Below, one piece after another: positions 6,492 through 12,300 of a stretch of DNA of 12,300 nt. The translations under genes and the position numbers were made by a program. The DNA lies in NCBI GenBank assembly GCA_020445165.1, contig JAGRHE010000077.1, positions 1-12,300 of the forward strand, read 5' to 3'. The notes below the pieces were generated by a model, which worked only from the letters and a program-made list of their open reading frames with translations, ran no database searches and was not told the DNA's origin. Source of the stretch: Gammaproteobacteria bacterium (GTDB lineage Bacteria; Pseudomonadota; Gammaproteobacteria; Chromatiales; Sedimenticolaceae). Positions within the stretch are counted from its first letter, which is position 1, and each line of letters starts with the position of its first letter.

Positions 6492-7199
6492 TCAGTCCTC
6501 GCGCAGTTCGATCTCGCCGCTGACGTTGACCGTCATGGTCTGGCTGCCGGCCTCGATGCGCGCCGGCGCCACCGAGAAGTCGGCGCGCGCTGCCTCCATC
6601 ATCATGCCGCGGGCCACCGGCATCGGCGCGTGCTGCCCGTCGTTGACGTGGACCTGGACCAGGCGGAAGCCGCTGCGCCCCATGGTCCGGGCGATACGTT
6701 GCGCACGCGCCTGGAAGCGCGCCAGCGCCTCGTCGGTGAGCTGGTCGAGGTGGCGGCGGCGCTGTGCGTCGGATATCTCGTAGCCGAGCGACTGCATCTG
6801 CAACTGCGATTGCAGGCGGCCGACCAGGTCGCCCAGGCTGCGACTGTCCGTGCTTTCCAGACGGATCGACTGGCTGACGCGCCAGCCGCGGATGGTGTTT
6901 TTCTCATACACCGGGCTGGTGCTGTAGCCGAGTGTCTGGACCTTGATCTCGGGCACGCTGCGCGCCATGGTCACCGCCCAGTCGATCGCGCGGTTGACCT
7001 CGTCGGCCGGCGTTGCGGCGTCGCGGCCCTCCGCGCGTGCGGTCATCACGGCGACCATCAGGTCGTTATCCACTTCGATCTGGGCGCTTTCGCTGAGGTT
7101 TACCCGGTTGTAGCTCAGCGGTGTCCCCGCCATCGCGTTGGAAGCCAGCAGGCCGCCGACGAGACAGAGCAGGACCGCCGGGAACGAGATTCTGAACAT
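6492..7199 (-). CDS. Periplasmic SIMPL-domain (DUF541) protein
   Basis: The 235-residue product has a signal peptide (MFRISFPAVLLCLVGGLLASNAMA, cleavage likely after Ala24) followed by one SIMPL domain. Recognisable family features are the first strand around NLSESAQIEVDNDLM, the central IRGWRVSQSIRLES at about 95-110, the helical ARFQARAQRIARTMGRSGFRLVQVHVN, and the closing strand TMTVNVSGEIEL. E. coli YggE belongs to this family and has been linked to oxidative-stress tolerance, but no biochemical activity is established. The start at 7199 is fixed by the signal peptide and by GGAG 7 bases upstream. The frame stays open far upstream only because it runs antisense to the GC-rich rpf genes. 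Confidence 0.8.
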   Translation of the reverse strand: MFRISFPAVLLCLVGGLLASNAMAGTPLSYNRVNLSESAQIEVDNDLMVAVMTARAEGRDAATPADEVNRAIDWAVTMARSVPEIKVQTLGYSTSPVYEKNTIRGWRVSQSIRLESTDSRSLGDLVGRLQSQLQMQSLGYEISDAQRRRHLDQLTDEALARFQARAQRIARTMGRSGFRLVQVHVNDGQHAPMPVARGMMMEAARADFSVAPARIEAGSQTMTVNVSGEIELRED

Positions 7200-7345
7200 G
7201 TTCGGACTCCGGTGAAATGGCCTGCCAAGCATAGCGGATGGCGGCCGGCTGCCGCAGGTGTCGAACAGGGCCTGTCCGGCGCCATCCCTCCTCCGCCCAA
7301 GGGGGGGTAAGTCATTATTTTCGCGCAGATTCTCAGCTCGCGCGG

Positions 7346-7374
7346 TTGACAAAGCCGAGGTAGACGTGGAATCT
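7346..7374 (+). promoter_or_regulatory. Possible promoter of the rpfG-rpfC operon
   Basis: A perfect TTGACA at 7346-7351 is followed after 17 bases by GAATCT, a poor -10. It lies 32 bases before the apparent rpfG start at 7406. The -35 is convincing and the -10 is not. Confidence 0.3.
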
Positions 7375-7405
7375 GGCAGTCGTTTGCCAATCCGAGACGC
7401 CCCAG

Positions 7406-7474
7406 ATGTCGCGAGTGCTGATAGTCGATGATCAGCCGCATGATCCTCGAGCAGCTCATCCTTTCGATCGGTGA
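7406..7474 (+). other. Detached N-terminal receiver segment of rpfG (frameshifted)
   Basis: ATG at 7406 starts MSRVLIVDDQP, the first strand and acidic pair (Asp8, Asp9) of a response-regulator receiver. In this frame translation continues as HDPRAAHPFDR and stops at TGA 7472-7474. The rest of the receiver, starting RMILEQLILSIGEE, is in a different frame. The family normally reads DDQPxSRMIL here, so these 69 bases are the true 5' end of rpfG, put out of frame by a small deletion. Confidence 0.75.
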
Positions 7475-8456
7475 AGAGACCGAAGCGGTGTCTTTTGCCG
7501 ATCCGATCGAGGCGCTCGGCTGGGCCAAGGAAACCCCGCCTGATCTGGTTTTGACCGACCTTAAGATGCCGAACATGAACGGCGTTGAGTTCACCCAGTG
7601 GCTGCGCACCACCCCATCGTGTGTCGACGTCCCGATCATCGTCATCACCTGTATGGACGACCAGTTGACCCGTTACCGGGCGCTCGAGGCGGGTGCGACC
7701 GACTTCCTGACCAAGCCGATCGATCACCACGAGTGTCGGGCTCGCTGCAAGAACCTGCTCAAGCTGCGCCAGCAACAAGGCATCATTCGTGACCGGGCGC
7801 GCTGGCTGGAAAAGGAGATCGCCGACAAGACGCGTGAGCTGGCGCTGCGCGAGCGGGAAACGCTGCTGCGCCTGGCCAAGGCCGGCGAGTATCGTGACAA
7901 CGACACCAATGGTCACGTGCTGCGCATGGCCGAGACCGCGCGCCTGATCGCGGCCACGCTGGGCAAGGATGCCGAGTACTGTGACGTGATCGAACAGGCG
8001 GCACCCATGCACGACATCGGCAAGATCGGTGTGCCTGACAAGATCCTGCTCAAGCCGGGAAGCCTGACCGGCAAAGAGCGCGCCATCATGAAACACCACG
8101 CGCGGATCGGCTACGAGATTCTGCGCGACAGCCCGTCGCAGTTCCTGCAGTTTGGTGCCACCATTGCCTGGTGCCATCACGAACGCTACGACGGTGACGG
8201 CTATCCACGCGGTCTTGCCGGTGACGAAATACCGCTCGAAGCGCGGATTGTCGCGATCGCAGACGTTTTCGATGCCCTGTTGTCCGAACGACCCTACAAG
8301 CGGCCGTGGACACTGGAGCGCACGGTCGACCTGATCCTTTCCGAGTCCGGGCGCCATTTTGATCCCGATTGTGTGGCGGCGATGATGGAGAACCTGGACC
8401 ACATCGTCGCGCGTCGTGATGCGACCGGTTCGGAGACAGTACCGCGGGGTCGGTGA
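7428..8456 (+). CDS. rpfG: RpfG-like HD-GYP response regulator (frameshifted at its 5' end)
   Basis: The 342-residue readable product holds a receiver without its first strand, then an HD-GYP phosphodiesterase. The receiver has phosphoacceptor Asp44 in VLTDLKMP and the conserved Lys97 in LTKP, but the acidic Asp pair lies in another frame at 7427-7432. The HD-GYP domain (about 145-325) is complete: GHVLRM at 162-167, His195-Asp196 in MHDIGKIG, HH at 223-224 and 250-251, and DGDGYP ending at 260. In the known pathway RpfG, phosphorylated by RpfC, hydrolyses cyclic di-GMP. The phrases GEYRDNDTNGHVLRM and GATDFLTKPIDHHECRARCKNLL closely resemble RpfG proteins. The nearest start in this frame, ATG 7428, follows an in-frame TAG and lies inside the receiver. 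The gene may be inactive, translated without phosphorylation control, rescued by frameshifting, or a sequencing error. rpfC follows after 12 bases. Confidence 0.85.
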   Translation: MISRMILEQLILSIGEETEAVSFADPIEALGWAKETPPDLVLTDLKMPNMNGVEFTQWLRTTPSCVDVPIIVITCMDDQLTRYRALEAGATDFLTKPIDHHECRARCKNLLKLRQQQGIIRDRARWLEKEIADKTRELALRERETLLRLAKAGEYRDNDTNGHVLRMAETARLIAATLGKDAEYCDVIEQAAPMHDIGKIGVPDKILLKPGSLTGKERAIMKHHARIGYEILRDSPSQFLQFGATIAWCHHERYDGDGYPRGLAGDEIPLEARIVAIADVFDALLSERPYKRPWTLERTVDLILSESGRHFDPDCVAAMMENLDHIVARRDATGSETVPRGR

Positions 8457-8468
8457 GCAGGAAGCGCC

Positions 8469-11015
8469 ATGTCCAGAATCAAATCGATACTGAAATTCAT
8501 CACGCGCCGGCGGCGCGGTACGGATCCGGAACTCGAACAGAGCGTACTGCGTGTCAGTATCGTGTCGGTCATGGTCATCTACCTGGCGGGGCGCCAGTTC
8601 GTCGATCCCACTCCGGGGCACGCGATGGCCCTGTATTCGGTGGCCTGTTTCCTGGCATTCAGTTTTGCGATTTTCGCCTGGGTCGTCGCCGGTCCACCGG
8701 ATGTCCGGGTGCGCAAGATCGTCGGCATGCTGCACGATATCGGCGGCCTGACTTGCGTGATGTACTTCTTCGATGCGGCGACCGCGCCTTTCTACATCGC
8801 CTTCCTGTGGGTGATCTTCGGCAATGGCTTCCGGTACGGCACCTCCTACCTGGCGCTGGCGTCGGCAATGAGCACGGTCGGCTTCGGTATCGTGGTGGCG
8901 TTCAACCCGTACTGGGCTCAGCACACGTCGCTCGGGGTCGGCCTGTTGCTCGGCCTGATCGTGTTGCCGGCTTACGTCGCGACCCTGATCAAACGTCTCA
9001 ACCAGGCCACCGAGCAGGCGGTCGAAGCCAACCAGGCCAAATCGCGTTTCCTGGCGACCATGAGCCACGAGCTGCGCACGCCGCTGAACGGCGTCATCGG
9101 GATCGCGGACCTGTTGCGCGCGACGCCGTTGAATCCCGAGCAGGAGGACCACGCGCGTACCATCAGCGTGTCGGCATCCAGCCTCTTGACCCTGATCGAC
9201 GAGGTGCTCGATATCTCGAAGATCGAGGCCGGCAAGATGACGCTCGAAGAGGTCGACTTCGATCTCCACCGCCTGGTCTCGAATACCGCGAAGATGATGG
9301 CTGCCCCGGCGAACAAGAAATGCCTGCACATGAGTGCACGCGTGTCGCCGGAGATACCGTTCGCGCTGAATGGCAGCGAGCACCACCTGCAACAGGTGCT
9401 GATCAACCTGATCGGCAACGCGATCAAGTTCACCGAAGAGGGTCACGTCGAGCTCAACGTCAGCCTTGCCGGGCGCGATCCTGAGGAATCACTGATCCGG
9501 GTGCGTTTCGAAGTGGTCGACACTGGCATCGGCATCGCGCCCGAGGCGCAGGAACGGATCTTCGAACGCTTTACCCAGGCCGACAGTTCGACCACTCGCC
9601 GCTACGGTGGCTCCGGCCTGGGCATCACCATCAGCAAGCAGTTGGTGGAACTGATGGGTGGCGAGATCGGGGTTGTCAGCGAGCCAGGCAAGGGCAGTAC
9701 CTTCTGGATGGAACTGCCTCTGCGCGAACTCGTTCAGTCCGAGGACGAGAAGGCCGAGGCGCTTACCTTGCGCGACAGCCGCGTGCTGGTCGTCACCGGG
9801 GATCACAACGAAAGCCGCCGCGTGATGGCCCTGCTTTCCGGTTGGGGGGTGCAGGCCGAGGAGCGTGGCATCGCGGCGCAGGCGATCGCCGAACTGGTGA
9901 ATGCCGTCAATCGCGGCGAGCCTTACACCACGGTGTTGCTCGACAACCGCGGTTCGCGTTTCGACCCGGTACACCTGCTGCAGACCGCAAAACAGGACAA
10001 GCTGCTGCAATCCCTGTCGTTCGTGTTAATCACCCCGCCGCTGTCCGATCCCGATTGGAAACAGCGGTATCTCGACCTGGGCTTCGCCGCCGTTCTGCCG
10101 ACGCCGTTCGACAAGACGCTGTTGTTCAATGCCCTGCACTCGGTTTGTGTGGGGGTGGTCGAGGATCCGCAGGTGGTCAACTTCATCGACCACTATGCCC
10201 GCGAGCGCAAGGTGCTGCCGCCGCTCGAGATACTGGTCGCCGAGGACAACCGCGTGAACCAGACCGTCGTGCGCGGCATCCTGGAAAAAGCGGGTCACCG
10301 TGTCTACCTGGTCGAGAACGGCGAGCAGGCGCTGGATGCGTTGGACGCACACCGCTTCGACCTGGCCCTGTTCGATATCCGAATGCCGCAGATGGACGGA
10401 ATCGAGGCGCTGAAGGTGTATCGCTTCACGCACGCCACCGCCAGTGCGATCCCGGTGGTGATACTGTCTGCCGACGTGACGCCTGAGGTGCGTGAAGAGG
10501 CCGAGCAGGCCGGTGCCGCCGCTTTCATCGCCAAACCGATCCAGGCGCGGGGGCTGCTCGAGACCCTGACCCGGGTGCTCGGTCGGGACAAGCTGGTCGA
10601 CCCGGATCAGCACGGTGCAGACATCAACAGCGAGGTAAGCGAGGCACAGCCGGTGATCGACCGACAGACGCTACGCGATCTCGAAGACCTCGGCGGTGGA
10701 CTGCAGTTTCTCGACAACCTGGTCGATGGGTTTACGCGTGATTCAGAACTCCTGTTCGATCAGATCTCCCGCACCATCGCGACACGTGCGACGCACCAGT
10801 TCCGCGACCTGGCACACGCATTGAAGGGCAGCGCCGGCAGTGTCGGCGCACGACGACTGCAGGATTTCAGTAACCGTGCTTGTCGGATAAGTGACCGCGA
10901 TTTCACCCGGGTGGCCCCGACAGCCGTGTCGCAGATGCGGTCGGCATTCGTCGAGGCCAAGTCGGCGATGCACGATTACATCGCCGAACGCCGGGAGCGC
11001 ATGTCGCGCCATTGA
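8469..11015 (+). CDS. rpfC: RpfC-like DSF sensor hybrid histidine kinase
   Basis: The 848-residue inner-membrane kinase has about five transmembrane helices (25-175), including [15 protein letters not shown], which matches Xanthomonas RpfC (WVTIGNGLRYGSNYL as I recall it). The dimerisation/phosphoacceptor domain has His200 in SHELRTP. The ATPase has Asn313/Asn317, DTGIG at 351-355 and GSGLG at 381-385. A degenerate receiver follows (436-560). The true receiver (586-705) has Glu592/Asp593, Asp636 in LFDIRMP and Lys689. The C-terminal Hpt domain has His783 in AHALKGSAG. Known role: RpfC binds DSF, relays phosphate to RpfG, and at low DSF binds and restrains RpfF. The N-terminal [10 protein letters not shown] parallels the DSF-contacting juxtamembrane segment of Xanthomonas RpfC. 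It is about 120 residues longer than that protein because of the additional receiver. AGGAAG sits 4 bases before the start. Confidence 0.93.
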   Translation: MSRIKSILKFITRRRRGTDPELEQSVLRVSIVSVMVIYLAGRQFVDPTPGHAMALYSVACFLAFSFAIFAWVVAGPPDVRVRKIVGMLHDIGGLTCVMYFFDAATAPFYIAFLWVIFGNGFRYGTSYLALASAMSTVGFGIVVAFNPYWAQHTSLGVGLLLGLIVLPAYVATLIKRLNQATEQAVEANQAKSRFLATMSHELRTPLNGVIGIADLLRATPLNPEQEDHARTISVSASSLLTLIDEVLDISKIEAGKMTLEEVDFDLHRLVSNTAKMMAAPANKKCLHMSARVSPEIPFALNGSEHHLQQVLINLIGNAIKFTEEGHVELNVSLAGRDPEESLIRVRFEVVDTGIGIAPEAQERIFERFTQADSSTTRRYGGSGLGITISKQLVELMGGEIGVVSEPGKGSTFWMELPLRELVQSEDEKAEALTLRDSRVLVVTGDHNESRRVMALLSGWGVQAEERGIAAQAIAELVNAVNRGEPYTTVLLDNRGSRFDPVHLLQTAKQDKLLQSLSFVLITPPLSDPDWKQRYLDLGFAAVLPTPFDKTLLFNALHSVCVGVVEDPQVVNFIDHYARERKVLPPLEILVAEDNRVNQTVVRGILEKAGHRVYLVENGEQALDALDAHRFDLALFDIRMPQMDGIEALKVYRFTHATASAIPVVILSADVTPEVREEAEQAGAAAFIAKPIQARGLLETLTRVLGRDKLVDPDQHGADINSEVSEAQPVIDRQTLRDLEDLGGGLQFLDNLVDGFTRDSELLFDQISRTIATRATHQFRDLAHALKGSAGSVGARRLQDFSNRACRISDRDFTRVAPTAVSQMRSAFVEAKSAMHDYIAERRERMSRH

Positions 11016-11906
11016 TCAACACTGACCGTTGGCGTGCTGTGCCGTGCGGCTGCCTGCCTTGTCTTGCGAACGAACCAGGCGATCCATGATCTTCAGGTCG
11101 CGTTCGCTCAATCGCATCGCGGCATCGACCCAAATCTGGGTAACCCGTTCCAGTTCGTCGTAGGTGATCGGGCTCACCGCCTGGCGCACGCTCTGCATCG
11201 CCACCACGGCATTGGGCGAACGCCGGCGCTTGTTGGCGATGTAGTCGATCACTGCCTGTTCACCTTCGCCCGGTTCGGCCAGCACGTCGACCACGCCGAG
11301 TTCGTGCAGTTCCTCTGCGCTCCAGATCTTGCCGCCGAGGATCAGGCGTTCGGTCTCGGCCGGGCCGAGTCGACGCGACAGAAAGCTGTACGCACCCATG
11401 CCCGGGAACAGGTTGAACATGACTTCCGGCAGGCCCATCTGCGCGCCACGCTCGGCCACTATCACGTTGCATGCCAGGGCCGCTTCCATGCCGCCGCCCA
11501 ATGCAGTGCCCTGAACCAGTGCGATCGATGTCATCGGCAGGCCGGCGCAGGTGTGCGCCAGGTACACGGCATCGATACAGGCCAGCGCATATTCCTCGAG
11601 TTTGGCGCGATCGCCTGCCTTGATCAGGCGCTTGAACAACGCAAGATCGCCACCGAGATTGTAGGTGCCGGGAATCCTTGATCCGAACACGACGAAGTTC
11701 GGCTCGCCGGCCGCGGCAGCGGCACGGATCTGCTCAACCGGCAGCCGCTGCGGCAGGTCACAGATCCCTGCCAGCACCTCTGAATTGAAGCAGCCGCGTG
11801 GTTGGGGCCGCCAAAAGCACCAGGCGGTCCCCTCGTTTTCGTTCCAGTCAACCGTGAACTGCTCAAACACATTGATTTCGGTAGCCGCAGACGTATCGAT
11901 AGCCAT
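11016..11906 (-). CDS. rpfF: DSF synthase RpfF (crotonase family)
   Basis: RpfF converts 3-hydroxyacyl-ACP into cis-2-unsaturated fatty acid signals of the DSF type by dehydration plus thioester cleavage. The 296-residue product is a crotonase fold with the RpfF signatures YNLGGDLALFKRLIKAGDRAKL (82-103), SIALVQGTALGGGMEAALAC (127-146), MGLPEVMFNLFPGMGAYSF (157-175) and the C-terminal IWVDAAMRLSERDLKIMDRLVR. Both catalytic glutamates are present, at Glu141 and Glu161, the same numbers as in the Xanthomonas enzyme. The ATG at 11906 is chosen over GTG at 11921 because AGGAGA lies 6 bases before the ATG. It converges on rpfC, as in Xanthomonas, where rpfF and the rpfGHC operon also converge, and its stop abuts that of rpfC. 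No rpfB lies in the window. Confidence 0.95.
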   Translation of the reverse strand: MAIDTSAATEINVFEQFTVDWNENEGTAWCFWRPQPRGCFNSEVLAGICDLPQRLPVEQIRAAAAAGEPNFVVFGSRIPGTYNLGGDLALFKRLIKAGDRAKLEEYALACIDAVYLAHTCAGLPMTSIALVQGTALGGGMEAALACNVIVAERGAQMGLPEVMFNLFPGMGAYSFLSRRLGPAETERLILGGKIWSAEELHELGVVDVLAEPGEGEQAVIDYIANKRRRSPNAVVAMQSVRQAVSPITYDELERVTQIWVDAAMRLSERDLKIMDRLVRSQDKAGSRTAQHANGQC

Positions 11907-11931
11907 GGAGAATCTCCTCACGAGGGGTCGT

Positions 11932-11995
11932 TGTATAGTTCTGGATCCAGGTCAAGTGCCTGTGTCCGCAGGTTACGTCTACCGGAACCCGGTTC
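11932..11995 (-). promoter_or_regulatory. rpfF upstream region with palindromes (putative promoter/operator)
   Basis: Reading toward rpfF, TATACA (11937-11932) is a good -10 that would start transcription about 20 bases before the ATG. The nearest -35-like TTGACC (11955-11950) is only 12 bases away, too close for a standard sigma-70 promoter, so activator dependence is possible. Between them lies the perfect palindrome CTGGATCCAG (11941-11950), and 34 bases further upstream is GAACC-C-GGTTC (11985-11995). GAAAATTTTC at 12001-12010 is a third palindrome. I found no TGTGA-N6-TCACA (Clp/CRP) site. Confidence 0.3.
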
Positions 11996-12138
11996 TCAAT
12001 GAAAATTTTCCGATAGATCCGAGGCTTAACATGGACCGGGATCAAGCATGCGTGGATTTTCCGGATTCTCTGCCGCCACCGCGTTAGGGAATATGTGAGG
12101 GTGCGGTCGCCGTGATCGTCGTCGACCGGGCAATAAAA
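11996..12138. other. Intergenic stretch, no gene seen
   Basis: This part of the gap between rpfF and the right-edge gene is more AT-rich than its surroundings. It holds two copies of ATTTTCCG (near 12003 and 12055) and no open frame with coding-like composition. It probably contains further rpfF control sequence. Confidence 0.4.
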
Positions 12139-12162
12139 AACCCCGCACCGGGGTGCGGGGTT
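12135..12162 (-). terminator. Strong rho-independent terminator
   Basis: CCCCGCAC (12141-12148) pairs with GTGCGGGG (12153-12160) around a four-base loop, with AA/TT extending the stem. On the minus strand the stem is followed by TTTTTTATTG, a classic U-tract, so it ends the gene entering from the right edge. On the plus strand the tail TTCTTGTC is weaker. Confidence 0.85.
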
Positions 12163-12170
12163 CTTGTCGT

Positions 12171-12186
12171 GACCGCCGTGGCGGTC
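12171..12186. repeat. Short inverted repeat before the terminator
   Basis: GACCGC pairs with GCGGTC around CGTG. It lies in the 3' untranslated region between the right-edge gene's stop and its terminator and may protect the mRNA end. Confidence 0.35.
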
Positions 12187-12208
12187 AGCGATCAGCCGTC
12201 AGGCTGGA

Positions 12209-12300
12209 TCACTCGGCAGCAGCCGGGGCGACCGGAGCAACCGGAGCCATCGGAGCGTAGCCGTACGGAGCGTAGCCGTAGTAGGGCGCGCTGTAGTTGT
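12209..12300 (-). CDS. C-terminal end of a Tyr/Gly/Pro/Ala repeat protein
   Basis: The last 29 codons of a gene entering from the right edge, ending in TGA (12211-12209). The tail is low complexity: PYYGYAPYGYAP contains two GYAP units encoded by a near-identical DNA repeat, followed by three APV/APA units and a terminal AAAE. Its own strong terminator implies a well-expressed transcript. Tails like this occur in small exported structural proteins, including sulfur-globule envelope proteins of sulfur oxidisers, and in other surface or envelope proteins. With only 29 residues visible I cannot assign a family. Confidence 0.6.
   Translation of the reverse strand, partial: NYSAPYYGYAPYGYAPMAPVAPVAPAAAE

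Noticed and set aside
7200..9446. A very long minus-strand open frame continuing upstream of the SIMPL gene (about 750 extra codons)
   Set aside because: It runs antisense to rpfG and rpfC, whose family motifs are certain. Its translation is low-complexity Arg/Gln/His-rich text typical of the reverse strand of GC-rich genes. The SIMPL signal peptide fixes the real start at 7199.
11863..12045. 60-codon minus-strand open frame overlapping the rpfF start
   Set aside because: It overlaps the rpfF ribosome site and N-terminus in another frame and shows no family features or ribosome site.
12105..12116. CRP/Clp-like TGTGA near the rpfF upstream region
   Set aside because: A single TGTGA (near 12095) has no properly spaced TCACA partner.

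Overview
This GC-rich window reads like the chromosome of a free-living proteobacterium, most likely a gammaproteobacterium. The basis is SelO with a Cys-Ser-Ser tail, a TraB-family membrane protein, an RND efflux C-terminus and a complete RpfG/RpfC/RpfF set. I cannot place the genus. The Tyr/Gly/Pro/Ala repeat tail cut by the right edge would fit a surface or sulfur-globule-like protein, but that is only a hint.

Layout. 2-130: last 42 codons of an RND transporter (+). 131-564: a 434-base gap between convergent genes, holding a REP-like hairpin, a strong bidirectional terminator, about 230 bases of dense inverted repeats (a candidate structured RNA, strand uncertain) and an operator-like palindrome. 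565-1785: TraB-family protein (-). 1989-2842: a small lipoprotein gene overlapping an unknown gene with a TTG start (+). 2885-4141: an exported two-domain protein (-), with an alpha/beta-hydrolase-like N-terminus that lacks the nucleophile and a TlpA-type thioredoxin C-terminus. 4247-6463: selO followed by an unknown helical protein (+). 6492-7199: periplasmic SIMPL/DUF541 protein (-).

The main content is 7406-11906, a DSF (diffusible signal factor, a cis-2-unsaturated fatty acid) quorum-sensing cluster. It encodes an HD-GYP response regulator (RpfG-like), a hybrid membrane sensor kinase (RpfC-like) 12 bases downstream, and a DSF synthase (RpfF) on the opposite strand. The stop codons of rpfC and rpfF abut with no base between them. 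In the known pathway RpfF makes the signal. RpfC senses it and relays phosphate His-Asp-His to RpfG. RpfG then degrades cyclic di-GMP. RpfC also restrains RpfF by direct binding.

Two features are unusual. First, rpfG is frameshifted about 35 bases after its apparent start, so the Asp-Asp strand of the receiver lies in another frame from the rest. The missing bases are exactly explained by loss of one copy of an 8-base tandem repeat. Second, RpfC carries an additional degenerate receiver between its ATPase and its true receiver, which the Xanthomonas protein, as I recall it, lacks.

11907-12208 holds the rpfF upstream region with several short palindromes, and a strong terminator serving the gene cut by the right edge.
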